From assembly GCA_963575745.1 (NCBI GenBank), contig CAUYUJ010018457.1, positions 140,398 through 204,397 of the forward strand: DNA of 64,000 nt, written 5' to 3'. Shown one piece after another: positions 10,621 to 21,859 of this stretch (position 1 is its first letter; every line of letters begins with the position of its first letter). The DNA comes from Prorocentrum cordatum. Lineage: Eukaryota; Sar; Dinophyceae; Prorocentrales; Prorocentraceae. A model generated the notes under the pieces. It saw only the letters and a list, made by a program, of their open reading frames with translations, did not search any database and had not been told where the DNA came from. Position numbers and translations under genes: made by a program.

Positions 10621-12540
10621 CGGGGCGGTTTGGGCGCCATTTCCTCAGCGAGGGAAAACGGCGCGCGAACTGTGCGCGAGCGGTCGTCTTCGCGCGTTTC
10701 TACGAACGCGCGCCGACAAGCGAACTGCGCGCGGGCGGTCGCGGCCCGCGCCTCCTGCGCGCGAGCGGGCTGCGCGCGTTGAAAAAGGCGCCCTCGCTAC
10801 ATGAGATCGCGCTCCGCGCGGATGCTCTTCCCGAGTGCCCGGGCAAGGTCGTCGCCTGATCTCTTCGCGCGCAACGTCCAGGCCCGCAGATCGGAGCGGC
10901 AACGTTCCCATTCGGATGCGCGCGCGCTCTGGGATGGGCCCGCGCATCGCGAGACGCCAATTGGGACGCGCGCGCGCTATCTGGGACGGCCAAGTGCCCG
11001 GCGTCGCGAGACGCCATGCAGCGCGTCGACTTCAAGCGCTTACAGCGAGCATTGAAACGCTCCGGGGGTGAAAACGAGGAGGCCCCTCCGGAGCCGCTGA
11101 CTGGCGCGCCCCAGCGCCATCGGCTGAAAGCGCAAAGTTGCCGGGCACGAGGACGCGCGAGAGAGCGCCATCACACGATGGGCCGCGGAGTGGCGCGCCG
11201 CCCCCTCAGCGGCGCAAGTGCGGTCAGACAGCCGGAAAACATCGCCAGATGGCGCTGCCCCCGAGGGCGCGCGCGCAAGAAACGGCGATGCAAGATGCGA
11301 CGTCGCCCCAATGGGTGCCCACCGCGCGTCGCGCCCGCGCATGGGCGCCTCATCGGACTCGACGAGACACCCGCGCGGCCAGTTAAACCCATCTTGCTCG
11401 GCCTTGGCAACGCGAGCACATGCGCCCCTCGCGACTCCTGCAATGCGCTGATTGGCATCATGAGGCCCCCCCATCCGTCTACTCCACGGAAGTCCGCGTC
11501 TTGCGCAGTTCCGCCCGCGCGTCCTTGAATGCGGCCGTCTTCTGCTTGAGCTGCACCTTGCAATGGCAGGCGACCGCTTCTGCCGCGGCGGCTTCGCGCC
11601 GGGCGGCGCACGCGCTCCTGTCGCGCTGGTTGGAGCGGCGTGACCGCGCGCACGGGGCGCTCAAGGTCGCGCAATTTGCCCGCCGAGGTTTTGCGAGCTG
11701 CGGCGCGCGCTTCCCTCGCCAGCTTGGCTACGGCTGGTAGGTTGCCGAAGTCGCGACCTCTCCTCGCGACCTCGTGCGCCTCGTTGCCGCGTCGTTTCCT
11801 CACGTGGGCGGCGCGAGCCAAACCGGTCGCGGATGGTCGGGGCCCGCTCGTGCAAAATCCGCCGGGGTCTCTATCACTCAGCCTGGCGGCGCTCGGGTTG
11901 CACGCGCTCGGCGGGCGCAGGCAGGAGAATTTCCACGAGGCAGATAACGAGAAGGAGGGGTGGGGAGACATGACGGCGAGCGCCAAGGGGCGCCTGAACC
12001 AAAGGGTCTCGGCACGACGCGGCCTTTCGAACGCAGACTCGTCTGAGAGCGAGGCGCCTGGAGAGGGGGGTCATCAGATGATTGCGCCGCGCCAGTGCGT
12101 GAGTTTCGACGCTGGCTTCAGACGGCCCGTCACGCCCCGCCTTCTTCTCGCAACATTCGCCCAGGGAGGGGATTCGCAAGCGATTCGCGAACAATCACAA
12201 TTTGCCCGCTCGCCCTGCCCCCCCCCCCCCCGCCGCCCCCGCCCACGCACGCGCGCGCGCCCCATCAATCGCGGCGGCCGAAACGAATGCTGCAGGGCGA
12301 GGGGTCGGCAAACGCGGCAGTCGACAGGCTGTCGAGTTTTTCGTCGCCAAGTGGCTGCGCGTCTATCCACCTGGGCGCGCGTAGACCCCCCGGAACCAGA
12401 CAAAACAGATGATTCGCATGGGTTTTCGGACCCCGACCTGACGCCCATGTTATGCCATCGATTCCCTATCTCTGGCTCGGCGAGTGGCGCCGCGAGCAGG
12501 ATGGGGGAAGGTAGCGAGCGCAACCGAAACGACGAACTGA
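10621..12540. other. GC-rich stretch, possible decayed coding sequence on the minus strand
   Basis: Two ~60 bp near-repeats containing GCGAGACGCCA lie at about 10920-11010. Minus-strand segments such as KDARAELRKT (11480-11660) and VAKLAREARAAARK (11700-11780) hint at a decayed coiled-coil protein, but no frame stays open with a consistent signal. No product can be named. Confidence 0.3.
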
Positions 12541-12848
12541 ATTGGTCAGGCGCGTTCCTCCCCCCCTCCTCTTTCTTCCTCCCCCCCCCACCCCCACCTC
12601 GCGCCCCCCCCTGCCCCCCCTCTTTCTTCGCCCTCCTCTCCCCTCCTCGACGCCGCGCTGGACAACGCTGAAACCGCCCGGGCCTTCATCGTGCCTGGCG
12701 CCCCCCCTCCTCCAACTCCTGTTCCTCCCTCCTCCTATTCCTCCCCCTTTCCCCCCCCCTCTCCCCCCCCCCTCCTCTTCCTCGCTTCCCTCGCTCGCTC
12801 GAGGATTTCTCGACGAGGGGGGGGGGGGGGGGGGGGGGGCATTTTGAA
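12541..12848. repeat. C/T-rich tract ending in a long G-run
   Basis: CCTCC and poly-C runs are followed by an uninterrupted run of about 20 G (12819-12839). The Pro-rich frames are low complexity. Confidence 0.9.
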
Positions 12849-13325
12849 CGGGGGGCGTCTTGCAGCAGGTCGCCCACCATCCCATGGTTTCGCGGTTTCG
12901 AGTGAGTCTCAATCTTCGGATTTCTACGACTGCGCAACATCCCCGGATATCTAATCTCTGCGATGGCGTCTCGAGCGCGAGCCTCGCGCGCGACGTGAAG
13001 CGTCTTGAGCTGCGCCCTTGGAGGTCTCCCTTGTTCGAAGATGCCTCAAACGAAACGCCCTATTGGAGGGGGAATTCCCGCCGCCGATTTCGGAAGCCCG
13101 TTTCGAAGGAAATTCCCGTCACCGTCGTTGGGTGGCCTTTCCGGTCAAGAACGGGAAACGCCGCTTCTCCGAGCTCGCTCGCGCGCGCGCATGGATTCGC
13201 AACCAACGCGCATGGGCGCGCGTGGGCGCAGTCAATGTGCCCTCCTAAGTGCCCAGATGGTCTTCGTCGTCGGCGTCGTCGTCGGCGTCGCCGTCAGTGT
13301 CGTCGTCTCCATCGTGCGGTTTATT
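12849..13325 (+). repeat. Composite repeat unit 4 (truncated)
   Basis: Motif pair near 12964 and 13037 (73 bases apart), block at 13136-13262, then a GTC-type tract (13262-13315) in place of the TG tract. Confidence 0.7.
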
Positions 13326-14100
13326 CATGTTGTTTATATGTTCGTTTGTCCGGGTTGCCCGCGGCTGCCCCCCCTCGCCCCGTCGCCTCTCTTTTGCTGG
13401 CCCCCCATGGCGCGCGCCGCGGTGCCCTGCGCCTCCGCGCGCGACCGCGGCCGCCGCGCGCGCGCGGCGCCGCGGCCGCGGATCCGCTGCGGGCCAGGGC
13501 TCCAAGGGGGCCCCGCAGGACAAGAGAGAAGGCCCCGAGGACCTGGAGGGAAGAGGGCGCGGGGGCCCAGCGCCCAGGACACCCGCGAGCGCCGAGGGCC
13601 CAAGAGGGGCCGAGGCAGGGCCCGCCGCCAGAGGGAGGAAGGGGCGCCCCAGATGGCGCGAAGGAGGAGATGCGGGGGGGCCCAAGGGCCCGCGAGGGCG
13701 AGGGGGGGCGGGCCTCGAGGGCCGGGAAGAGGAGGGGGCGGCCACGGGCCGAACGAAACTACGCTCCGAGCCGGAGCACCACCGCGCCACCGCCCATATG
13801 GCCAGCCGCCAGCCCCCAGCCTATCCAGCTGGTTTGGGCGGCGGCGAGGCGCGCTCGGCTTCTCTGCTCGGCGCCCGCAGCCCCCGAATGGAGAGAGAAG
13901 CCTTCGCTGGCCTCAGAGAATCAGGAAGCCGATAGGGGGGGGGGGGGGGGGGCAGGGGGGGCGCGGTCTGGAGCGAACTGCGGACCGCAGCCCCCGGCCC
14001 GCGGGCCTCGCGCGCCCGCGCGGCCGCCCCGCCCAGCCGCGGGCAGCTCCCTCGGCGGCGCCGCGGCGCGGGCGGGCGGAGGCGGCTGCCTGCTCGGCTC
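13326..14100. other. Very GC-rich stretch, no recognisable gene
   Basis: Contains a G-run near 13936-13953. Frames on both strands are Arg/Gly/Pro/Ala-rich without motifs. Confidence 0.5.
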
Positions 14101-14547
14101 TTCGGCCGCCTCTAGCGTCGCCTGGGGCCTCTGCCCGTCGGCGTTCGCTGCTCATCCTCAACTGTCGCTGGCTCGGCGTCCAGCTCGGGATCGTCGATGT
14201 CGGATTCCGCGTCCAACTCAGCCCGTAGTCGTAGCGCTCGTCGCACTGCGCTGGCGCGCTCACGTCCTCGTTGGCGGGGGAGTTCTCGTGGATCGCGTGC
14301 TCGTAGCAACCGTCGTCCTCGTCGCTCTCCTCGGCGTCACCCCCGAGGCCGCCCTGGGGCTCCTCCTCGAACCCCCATCGGTGTCTGAGCCTTGCGGGTC
14401 CTCCGGCGTGGCGGGCCTGGCGGGCCTGCCATCTCACGACAGGCTGGGGGGTCCGTGGCCTCGGCCCCTCTGACGCCCTCCCCACCAGCTCCTGCGCGGG
14501 GGCCCAGACGCACTGATCGTAAGGCACGCAAGGCTCCGCGCCCCGAT
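14101..14547 (-). other. Possible acidic coding remnants
   Basis: On the minus strand, GGDAEESDEDDGCYEHAI and, in another frame, RAELDAESDIDDPELDAEP are unusually acidic for this GC-rich region and may be remnants of one protein. I cannot identify it. Confidence 0.25.
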
Positions 14548-15291
14548 TCAGAGGGCTGGGGGCCAGCCTCGTCTCGCAGCTCTTCTCGCGGCTCGTCTCG
14601 CGGCTCGTTCTTCGCCGCCTCCTCTCGCGCGCGCGGCGCCGCGCGTGTAGCTGATGGCGTGGGGCATCAAACTCGCTCTTCTTGGAAGGCTTCCGCTGGT
14701 GGTCTGGCGGCGCTGAGCTGTTTCCTCTGTTCCTCGGTTTGCGCGCGCCCTGGTTCTGCTTTCGCTTCGCGCGCGCTCTGGTTCTGGCTCGCGTCGTCGC
14801 CTTTCCGCTCCTCTTGCGGCTGCCGTGGCCGCCATCTTCCGTCGACGACGCCCCAGGCCATCGACGAAGAAATCTCGCAGACTGCCGCGGCCGAGCTTAT
14901 CTCTCGGCCCTGCAGTCCATGGCGCCTGAACCCCCACCCTCGCGCTGCTGCCTGCTGCCGCTGCCATTGGCCGTGTAGCGCCCCAGCCTGTAGCCGATAA
15001 CGCCTGGACCCCCGCCCTTGCGCCGCCCCCCGCTGCCGGCCCGCCTTTCCTCTGAAGGGGGGTGCCCCAGCCTGTAGCTGATGGCGTCTGGAATCCCTTC
15101 CTAGCGCCGCCGCCCGCGGTCGTTGTCTCTCCTCGCAGGCGCGCGCCCCAGCCTGTAGCTGATGACGTCTGGGGCCTTGCACTCGCGCCGCAATGCGCTG
15201 CCGCTGCCTCTTCTCGTGCGAGTGTGCCCCAGTCTGTTGTTAATGCTGATAACGGCGGGGCTTCCATGCTCGCGTCCATGTCCGCGGCCAC
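14548..15291 (-). CDS. Hypothetical protein with ~27-residue tandem repeats
   Basis: An uninterrupted 247-residue frame. Its N-terminal half holds four or five copies of a unit centred on SATGWG, followed by GGGAR-type sequence. DNA repeat starts at 14981, 15065, 15146 and 15227 give periods of 84, 81 and 81 bases, all multiples of three, so unit length respects the frame. The C-terminal half is Arg-rich (RRRREPEPERARSESRTRAR). The first ATG is within the repeat zone and no promoter is visible. I do not recognise the family. A non-coding minisatellite that happens to stay open is a serious alternative. Confidence 0.3.
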   Translation of the reverse strand: MAADMDASMEAPPLSALTTDWGTLAREEAAAAHCGASARPQTSSATGWGARLRGETTTAGGGARKGFQTPSATGWGTPLQRKGGPAAGGGARAGVQALSATGWGATRPMAAAAGSSARVGVQAPWTAGPRDKLGRGSLRDFFVDGLGRRRRKMAATAAARGAERRRREPEPERARSESRTRARANRGTEETAQRRQTTSGSLPRRASLMPHAISYTRGAARARGGGEERAARRAARRAARRGWPPAL

Positions 15292-15300
15292 TGCCGCTTC

Positions 15301-15954
15301 CTCTCACATGCTCTGGTTATGGCTTCTCGCGCGCTCTGGTTATCGTCGCTTCCATGGTCGCTTCTGACACGCTTCTCGCACGTCGCTGACATCTGCTGCC
15401 CCGCTGCTGACACTGCTCATGTCACTGCCTGCTGCCACTGCCACGTTTGTCAGCTGTGCCTGCCCATCTAGCAAAAATGTGTCTTGAACCAGGCGCTCGC
15501 TATCCCACGCTTCTCGATGCCCAGGCTGCCACTGCCCGCTCGTCTCGCGCGGTCACAATTTGGCAGCCACGATTGTCCCCAGAAAGGCTGTGGAACGTAT
15601 GGCGGGGCATCTTGTTGCAAAACATAACGGGGGCGCTTCTGCGAATGTGCCAGCATGGCATCAGCCACTATAATTCCACATCTACACGTATGTGTGGCGC
15701 ACGGAGCCCATCGTGGAGAGTGAAAGCTATGCTTCTCCAATCTCGAAGTGTGATGTGCTTGCCTGTTCTGGCCGCGCTAGATACACGGCGAACCGCCTTA
15801 TGAAGCGGTCTCGACGCTGCGGTCCCCTGGCGTCGGCAATAATCTCGATGGCGCGGCGGGTCGTGGCGGAGACCTGCGCGCAGGGGGGCGGCTGGCACAA
15901 GGGTCTGCGCCCGCGCCCGGGGGGGGGGCTCCCTCCCTCGGCCGAAACCCTTCG
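15301..15954. other. No recognisable gene
   Basis: Short frames on both strands without motifs. Composition is less extreme than its neighbours. Confidence 0.45.
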
Positions 15955-16480
15955 CTCCTCCATCTCCTCCTAATCCTCTTCCACCTCCTCCTCCTCCTCC
16001 TCTTCCTCCTCCTCCTCCTCCTCCTCCTCCTCCTCCTCCTCCTCCTCGTTCGCCGTCCAACTTCTCCTCCTCTTCCACCTGGCGAGAGTCCCATTTTGAA
16101 CAGGACACATCTTGCAACAGGTCGTCTACCATCCCATTTGTTCGAGAACGTCTCGTGCGAAACGGCAAATTTGGGGGGAACCTTTCCGGACAAGAAACGG
16201 AAACGCCGCCTCTCGGAGTTTGCGTGCGCACGCGCGCATGGATTCGCAACCAACGCGCATGCGTGCACATGGATGCAGTCGCTGGGCTCCCCTAAATGCC
16301 CAGATGGTTGCTGTTGGTAGCTCGTGCTTGGTGATTGCCTTCGGTTGCTTTGGTGAAGTGTTGCACGTGGCCTATGTTTGTGTGTGTGTGCGCATGTGAA
16401 TGCGCATGTTTGTACGTGTGTGTGCGCCTGTGTGTGCGGCTGTGTCCGTGTGTGCGCGTGTGTGCGCGGGCGTGTACAGG
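15955..16480 (+). repeat. Composite repeat unit 5
   Basis: TCC tract (15960-16050), motif near 16141, block at 16186-16380 (CCTTTCCGGACAAGAAACGG through GCCTTCGGTTGCTTTGG), then TG tract (16380-16475). Confidence 0.75.
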
Positions 16481-16489
16481 GTGTGTGCC

Positions 16490-16830
16490 ACGGGGCGAGA
16501 GATGGGCGATCACATGTCGACACGACCGAATGTGGACACATGGGTGGTAACATGTGTCCACGCACGGCTACCAACCCAAACGCGGGCACATTGGTGGCAA
16601 CCCACATGCCCAGACGTAGGTTGCTACCCATGTGTCCACATGTGGGTTGCCGACCATGTATGGACAGTTGGGTTGCCGTTCGTGTGTCCGCAGTTGGGTT
16701 TTTTTTCAATCAAAGTGCAGACATGCGGTTTGCTGCCCGTGTGTCCACATGTGGGTGACCACCCATGTGTCACAGTTTAGTTTGCCATATCTGTGTCCAC
16801 AGTTCGGTGGCAAGCCAGGCGCGCATATGT
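16490..16830. repeat. GTGGACACATG minisatellite, first block
   Basis: Units of about 30 bp combine ATGTGGACACATG or its reverse complement with GGTTGCC/GGTGGCAACC. Both orientations of the core occur, so the array is rich in short inverted repeats. It recurs at 17766-18000. Confidence 0.75.
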
Positions 16831-17150
16831 GGGCTCTGGAAGCGCATCTCGGAGGCGTATCCTTTCGACGTGTACCTCCAACCCCTTCTGCCTGTCTCTC
16901 GTGCGCCCCGACGTCTCACGGCGGGCTTGCGAGCGCAAATCCTCATGCGTGGACATGCGCGCCGTGCTAGCCTGCTGGCGGCGCAGACCGAAGGGGTCGG
17001 AAGCGCATCTCGTGGAGAGGCGCCCCCGCCCCCAACTATCGGTGCCATATGCGCCCCGATGCCGTGTGTTGGGTTTGCGAGCGCATGACTTGTCGCATGG
17101 AAATGCGCGTCCAACATCGGACTTGCGAGCGCGAGTCCGTGTGCTTGGAG
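16831..17150. repeat. Diverged tandem repeat of ~130-150 bp
   Basis: GAAGCGCATCTCG(G/T)(G)GAG, GCGCCCCGA and TTGCGAGCGCA recur in the same order at about 16846 and 17000, with a third partial copy to 17150. Confidence 0.5.
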
Positions 17151-17154
17151 GTAA

Positions 17155-17765
17155 ACGCCTCCTCCTCCTCATCCTCCTCATCCTCCTCGCTCACCATCCA
17201 ACTTATCCTCCTCCTGGCTCCTCGCTCCTCTTCCCTCGCTCCTCATCCTCCTCCTCTCCGCTTCCTCCTGCACCTCCTTTTCCTCCTCCTCCTCGTCCTC
17301 GTCCTCTTCCCCCTCGTCCCCGTCCTGGTCCTCCTGGTTTCGAGGATGTCTCAAGCGAGAGACCCATTTTGAACAGAAGACGTCTTGCGACAGCTCGTAT
17401 ACAATCACATTGGTTCGAGGACGCCTCGAGCGGCAGCCTCATGTTTTAGATTTCGACGAATCCGCAAGATCCCTGGATGTATAATTGTTCTGGGGAAGTC
17501 CCGAGCGGTACCCTGATTGTTAACATACAGCGTCTTAAACCACGTCCTTGAAGATATCACTGTTTCGAGAATGTCGAGCGAAACAGCAGTTTGGGGGAAC
17601 CGTTCCAAACAAGAACGGGAAGCGCCGCTTCTCCGAGCTTGCGTGAGCACGCGCGCATGTATTCGCAACCAACGCGCATGCGTGCACATGGCTGCAGCCG
17701 CTGGGCTCCCCTAAATGCCCAGATGGTCGCCGTTGCTAGCTTGTGCTTATGGGTTGCCTGCGGGC
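17155..17765 (+). repeat. Composite repeat unit 6
   Basis: TCC tract (17155-17330), motif pair near 17341 and 17417 (76 bases apart), a third variant near 17572, and block at 17600-17760. Confidence 0.7.
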
Positions 17766-18000
17766 GACCACTCAAATGTGGACACGCGGGTGGCAAACCA
17801 CATGTCCACGCATGGCTTGCCACCCACATGTGGACACATGCGTGGCAAACCATATGTTCGCACGATGGTGGCTCCCCGAATGTGGACACATATGGGTGGC
17901 AACCCAACGGTATGCACGCGGGTGGCCACCCAAATGTGGACACGTGGGTACCCGCTCAAATGTTACGGGTTCCACCCATATGTCTACATGCTGGGTTGCC
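17766..18000. repeat. GTGGACACATG minisatellite, second block
   Basis: Same unit family as 16490-16830: CAAATGTGGACAC and GGTGGCAAACCA alternate. It follows composite block 6 just as the first block follows unit 5. Confidence 0.75.
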
Positions 18001-18170
18001 GTACCTTGCAGAGCCATTGCAGGGCGTGCGGGGGCGTTTGCAATGTGTTGCTGGGCATCGCAAGGTCTTAGCAGGTGTCTTCGCAGGATTTTATGCGCGC
18101 GCTTTTGGGAGGGTTTCTTCAGGGGCTTCGGCATGGTATTGCAAGGGTCGTTGCAGGAAGGGGAGGGGGG

Positions 18171-18384
18171 TGTCAATCCAAAACCACCGATCACAGAACC
18201 GAGCGAAGGAAGGATGACACCTCTGCGTGGGCAGAGGCTCGTGTGTACAATTAGATGAGGGCGCCCCTAAGCCAAAGTCTGCGGAACACAGACATGGTCG
18301 ACCCTGAGACGACCATTTGGGCCCTGCTTAAAGCAGAACAACGCACATGTTCGGCCTTGACCCCTTGAGTTGATTCCCCAAACA
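18171..18384 (-). repeat. Left LTR-like direct repeat
   Basis: About 214 bp beginning TGTCAATCC and ending AAACA. It aligns along its length with 31094-31306 in the same orientation. Shared tracts include CTCTGCGTGGGCAGAG, CCCCTAAGCCAAA, CAGACATGGTCGACC and CAACGCACATGTT. With the coding region on the minus strand this would be the 3' LTR. Outer flanks are GGGGG here and GGGGA on the right, a weak hint of a target-site duplication. Confidence 0.6.
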
Positions 18385-18439
18385 GCTTGCTGAACGGGGT
18401 GCTGTTGTGATAGAAGCTAACTCCGGCCGAGGGAAATCG

Positions 18440-21400
18440 GAGCAGAGACATCCTCACAAAAATTTGATAGTCCGGGCCGTTTCGCTGGAGACATCCTCAC
18501 AACTCTCGTTTCTGAGTTGGCCGGGATTGGCCGTTTCGCCTAAGACATCCTCGAAAAGCTGCGCTCCGGGACGCCGCGCGAGAGGTGGTCCGGGCCGTTT
18601 CGCTTGAGACATCCTCCAAACTCTGAGCCCCGAGGTGCCGTGCAAGAGGTGGTCCGGGCCGTTTCGCCTGAGACATCCTCGAAACTCTGAGCTCTGAGAT
18701 GCCGTGCGCGAGGTGGTCCGGCCCGTTTCGCCTGAGACATCCTCGAAACTCTGACCTCGGAGATGCCGCGCGAGAGGTGGTCCGGCCTGGGGGCCCAGAA
18801 GACCACATGTTACATATCCTCCCTGGGACCCTGGGAGCTCGCCTGAGACATCCTCGAACTTCTGAGCTCTGAGATGCCCTGCGCGAGGGGTCCGGCCAGT
18901 CTCGCCTGAGACATCCTCGCAACTCTGAGCTCTGAGATGCCGTGCGCAAGTTGGTCCGGCCCGTTTCGCATAAGACATTCTCGCATTTCTGAGCTCCCAG
19001 ATGCCAGCCTGGGGGCCCAGAAGACCACATGTTACATATCCTCCCTGGGACCCTGGGAGCCCCAGGAGGCCCCAGAGAGCTCCAGGAGGCCGCAGGACGC
19101 CCAGGACAGGCCCCAGGGGTCCGCAGGAGATTCCCAGGAGGCTCCCAGGAGGCCCAGGAGGCCCCCTATCAGAACGTGTCAAGTTAACACACGTCCGGTG
19201 CCGATTCGTTAATTTTTCCTGCTTTTGTGCCCCCCCCCTCCATTTTAAGGAGCCCAAGCGGCCACATGTTAGATATTCCCCCCTGGGAGCCCCAAGAGGC
19301 TTCAGGAAACCCCAGGTGGAGTTCAGGAGGCCACAGGAGGCCCAGGAGGAAGCCCCAAGAGGTCACCAGGAGGTCCCAGGAGGCCCCAGGAGACTCCCGC
19401 AACTCGGAGCTCTGAGACGCCGCGCTCGAGGTGGTCCGGCCCGTTTCGCCTGAGACTTCCTCGCAGCACGTTTCGCCCGAGACACCGGCCCGTTTCGCCT
19501 GAGACATCCTTGCAACTCTGAGCTCTGAGATGCCGTGCGCAAGTTGGTCTGGCCCGTTTCGCATAAGACATTCTCGCATTTCTGAGCTCCCAGATGCCGC
19601 GCAAGAGGTGGTCCGGCCTGGGGGCCCAGAAGACCACATGTTACATATCCCCCCTGGGACCCTGGAAGCCCCAGGAGGCCCCAGAGAGCTTCAGGAGGCC
19701 GCAGGACGCCCAGGACAGGCCCCAGGGGTCCGCAGGAGATTCCCAGGAGGCTCCCAGGAGGCCTCAGGAGGCCCCCTATCAGAACGTGTCAAGTAAGTTG
19801 ATCCACATTATGTGTCCATTCATTGATTTTTCCTGCTCTTGTGCCCCCCTCCCCCCCCCCCCATTTTTGGAGGCCCCGACGGCCACATGTTAGATATCCC
19901 CCTGGGAGCCCCAAGAGGCTTCAGGAAGCCCCAGGCGAGGTCCAGGAGGCCACAGGAGGCCCAGGAGGAAGCCCCAGGAGGTCACCCGGAGGCCCCAGGA
20001 GGCCTCAGGAGACTCCCGCAACTCTGAGCTCTGAGACGCCGCGCTCGAGGTGGTCCGGCCCGTTTCGCCTGAGACTTCCTCGCAAAACGTTTCGCCCGAG
20101 ACATCGTCGCAACTCTGGGGTCCGAACTGCCGCGCGCGAGGTGGTCCAGCCCGTTACGCTGGAGACATCCTCGCAACTCTGGGCTCCGAGATGCCCTGCG
20201 CGAGGTGGTCCGGCCCATCTCGCCTGAGACATCCTCGCAACTCTGAGCTCTGAGATGCCGTGCGCAAGGTGGTCCGGCCCGTTTCGCACAAGACATTCTC
20301 GCAACTCTGAGCTCTCAGATGCTGCGCAAGAGGTGGTCCAGCCTGGGGGCCCAGAAGACCACATGTTACATATCCCCCTGGGACCCTGGGAGCCCCAGGA
20401 GGCCCCAGAGAGCTTCAGGAGGCCGCAGGACGCCCAGGACAGGCCCCAGGGGTCCGCAGGAGATTCCCAGGAGGCTCCCAGGAGGCCCCAGGAGGCCCCC
20501 TATGAGAACGTGTCAAGTTAATACACAACCGGTGTCGATTCGTTGATTTTTCCTGCTCCTGTGGCCCCCCCCATTTGGGGGGGGCCCCGACGGCCACATG
20601 TTAGATATCCCCCCCTGGGAGCCCCAAGAGGCTTCAGGAAGCCCCAGGTGGGGTCCAGGAGGCCACAGGAGGCCCAAGAGGAAGCCTCAGGAGGTCACCA
20701 GGAGGTCCCAGGAGGCCCCAGGAGACTCCCGCAACTCAAACTCTGAGACGCCGCGCTCGAGGTGGCCCGGCCCGTTTCGCCTGAGACTTCCTCGCAGCAC
20801 GTTTCGCCCGAGACATCGTCGCAACTCTGGGATCCGAAATGCCGCGCGCGAGGTGGTCCAGCCCGTTACGCCTGAGACATCCTCGCAACTCTGGGCTCCG
20901 AGATGCCCTGCGCGAGGTGGTCCGGCCCATCTCGCCTGAGACATCCTCGCAACTCTGAGCTCTGAGATGCCGTGCGCAAGGTGGTCCGGCCCGTTTCGCA
21001 CAAGACATTCTCGCAACTCTGAGCTCTCAGATGCTGCGCAAGAGGTGGTCCAGCCTGGGGGCCCAGAAGACCACATGTTACATATCCCCCCTGGGACCCT
21101 GGGAGCCCCAGGAGGCCCCAGAGAGCTTCAGGAGGCCGCAGGACGCCCAGGACAGGCCCCAGGGGTCCGCAGGAGATTCCCAGGAGGCTCCCAGGAGGCC
21201 CCCTAACAGAACGTGTCAAGTTGATACACGTCCGGTGTCGATTCGTTGATTTTTCCTGCTCTTGTGGCCCCCCCCTCCATTTTGGGGGCCCCGACGGCCA
21301 CATGTTAGATATCCCCCCCTGGGAGCCCCAAGAGGCTTCAGGAAACCCCAGGTGGGGTCCAGGAGGCCACAGGAGGCCCAGGAGGAAGCCCCAGGAGGTC

Positions 21401-21640
21401 ACCAGGAGGTCCCAGGAGGCCCCAGGAGGCCCCGCAACTCTGAGCTCTGAGACGCCGCGCTCGAGGTGGTCCGGCCCGTTTCGCCTGAGACTTCCTCGCA
21501 AAACGTTTCGCCCGAGACATCGTCGCAACTCTGGGGTCCGAACTGCCGCGCGCGAGGTGGTCCAGCCCGTTACGCTGGAGACATCCTCGCAACTCTGGGC
21601 TCTGAGATGCAGTTCGGGATGAGGAGGTGGAGGAGGAAGG
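18440..21640 (+). repeat. Higher-order satellite array
   Basis: Two levels are visible. The basic unit is ~64 bp (GAGACATCCTCG, AACTCTGAGCTCTGAGATGC, AGGTGGTCCGGCCCGTTTCG). Groups of these alternate with a ~330 bp segment containing GACCACATGTTACATATCC, CCAGGAGGCCCCAG runs and GAACGTGTCAAGTT. The marker CCTGGGGGCCCAGAAGACC recurs at about 18786, 19011, 19615, 20343 and 21054, so the higher-order period is ~600-730 bp. Apparent proteins on both strands are repeat translations. Confidence 0.9.
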
Positions 21641-21859
21641 GGAGGAGGAGGAGGAGGCATGTTTAACATGCTATGCCAGCCGGCACTGGACGGGCACGCA
21701 ATCGACCTTGGAAACCGCAGTGGGTCTAAAAACCCTGTTCGGGGATACTGCACTCCGGTTATAATTCTCTAAATGGGCCCCACAACTCCAAAACATAAAA
21801 TAACTACCGATTTGAAAACAAATGAAAGCGGACAGCGTCGCGCCTCGTCTACTGGAACT
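21641..21859. other. Junction between satellite array and Pol remnant
   Basis: A GGA-rich tract (21620-21660) gives way to unique sequence. No gene. Confidence 0.5.

Noticed and set aside
18440-21640. Regular ~64 bp repeats resembling a CRISPR array
   Set aside because: The intervals are themselves repeated rather than unique spacers, the unit is too long, there are no cas genes and the sequence is eukaryotic in character.
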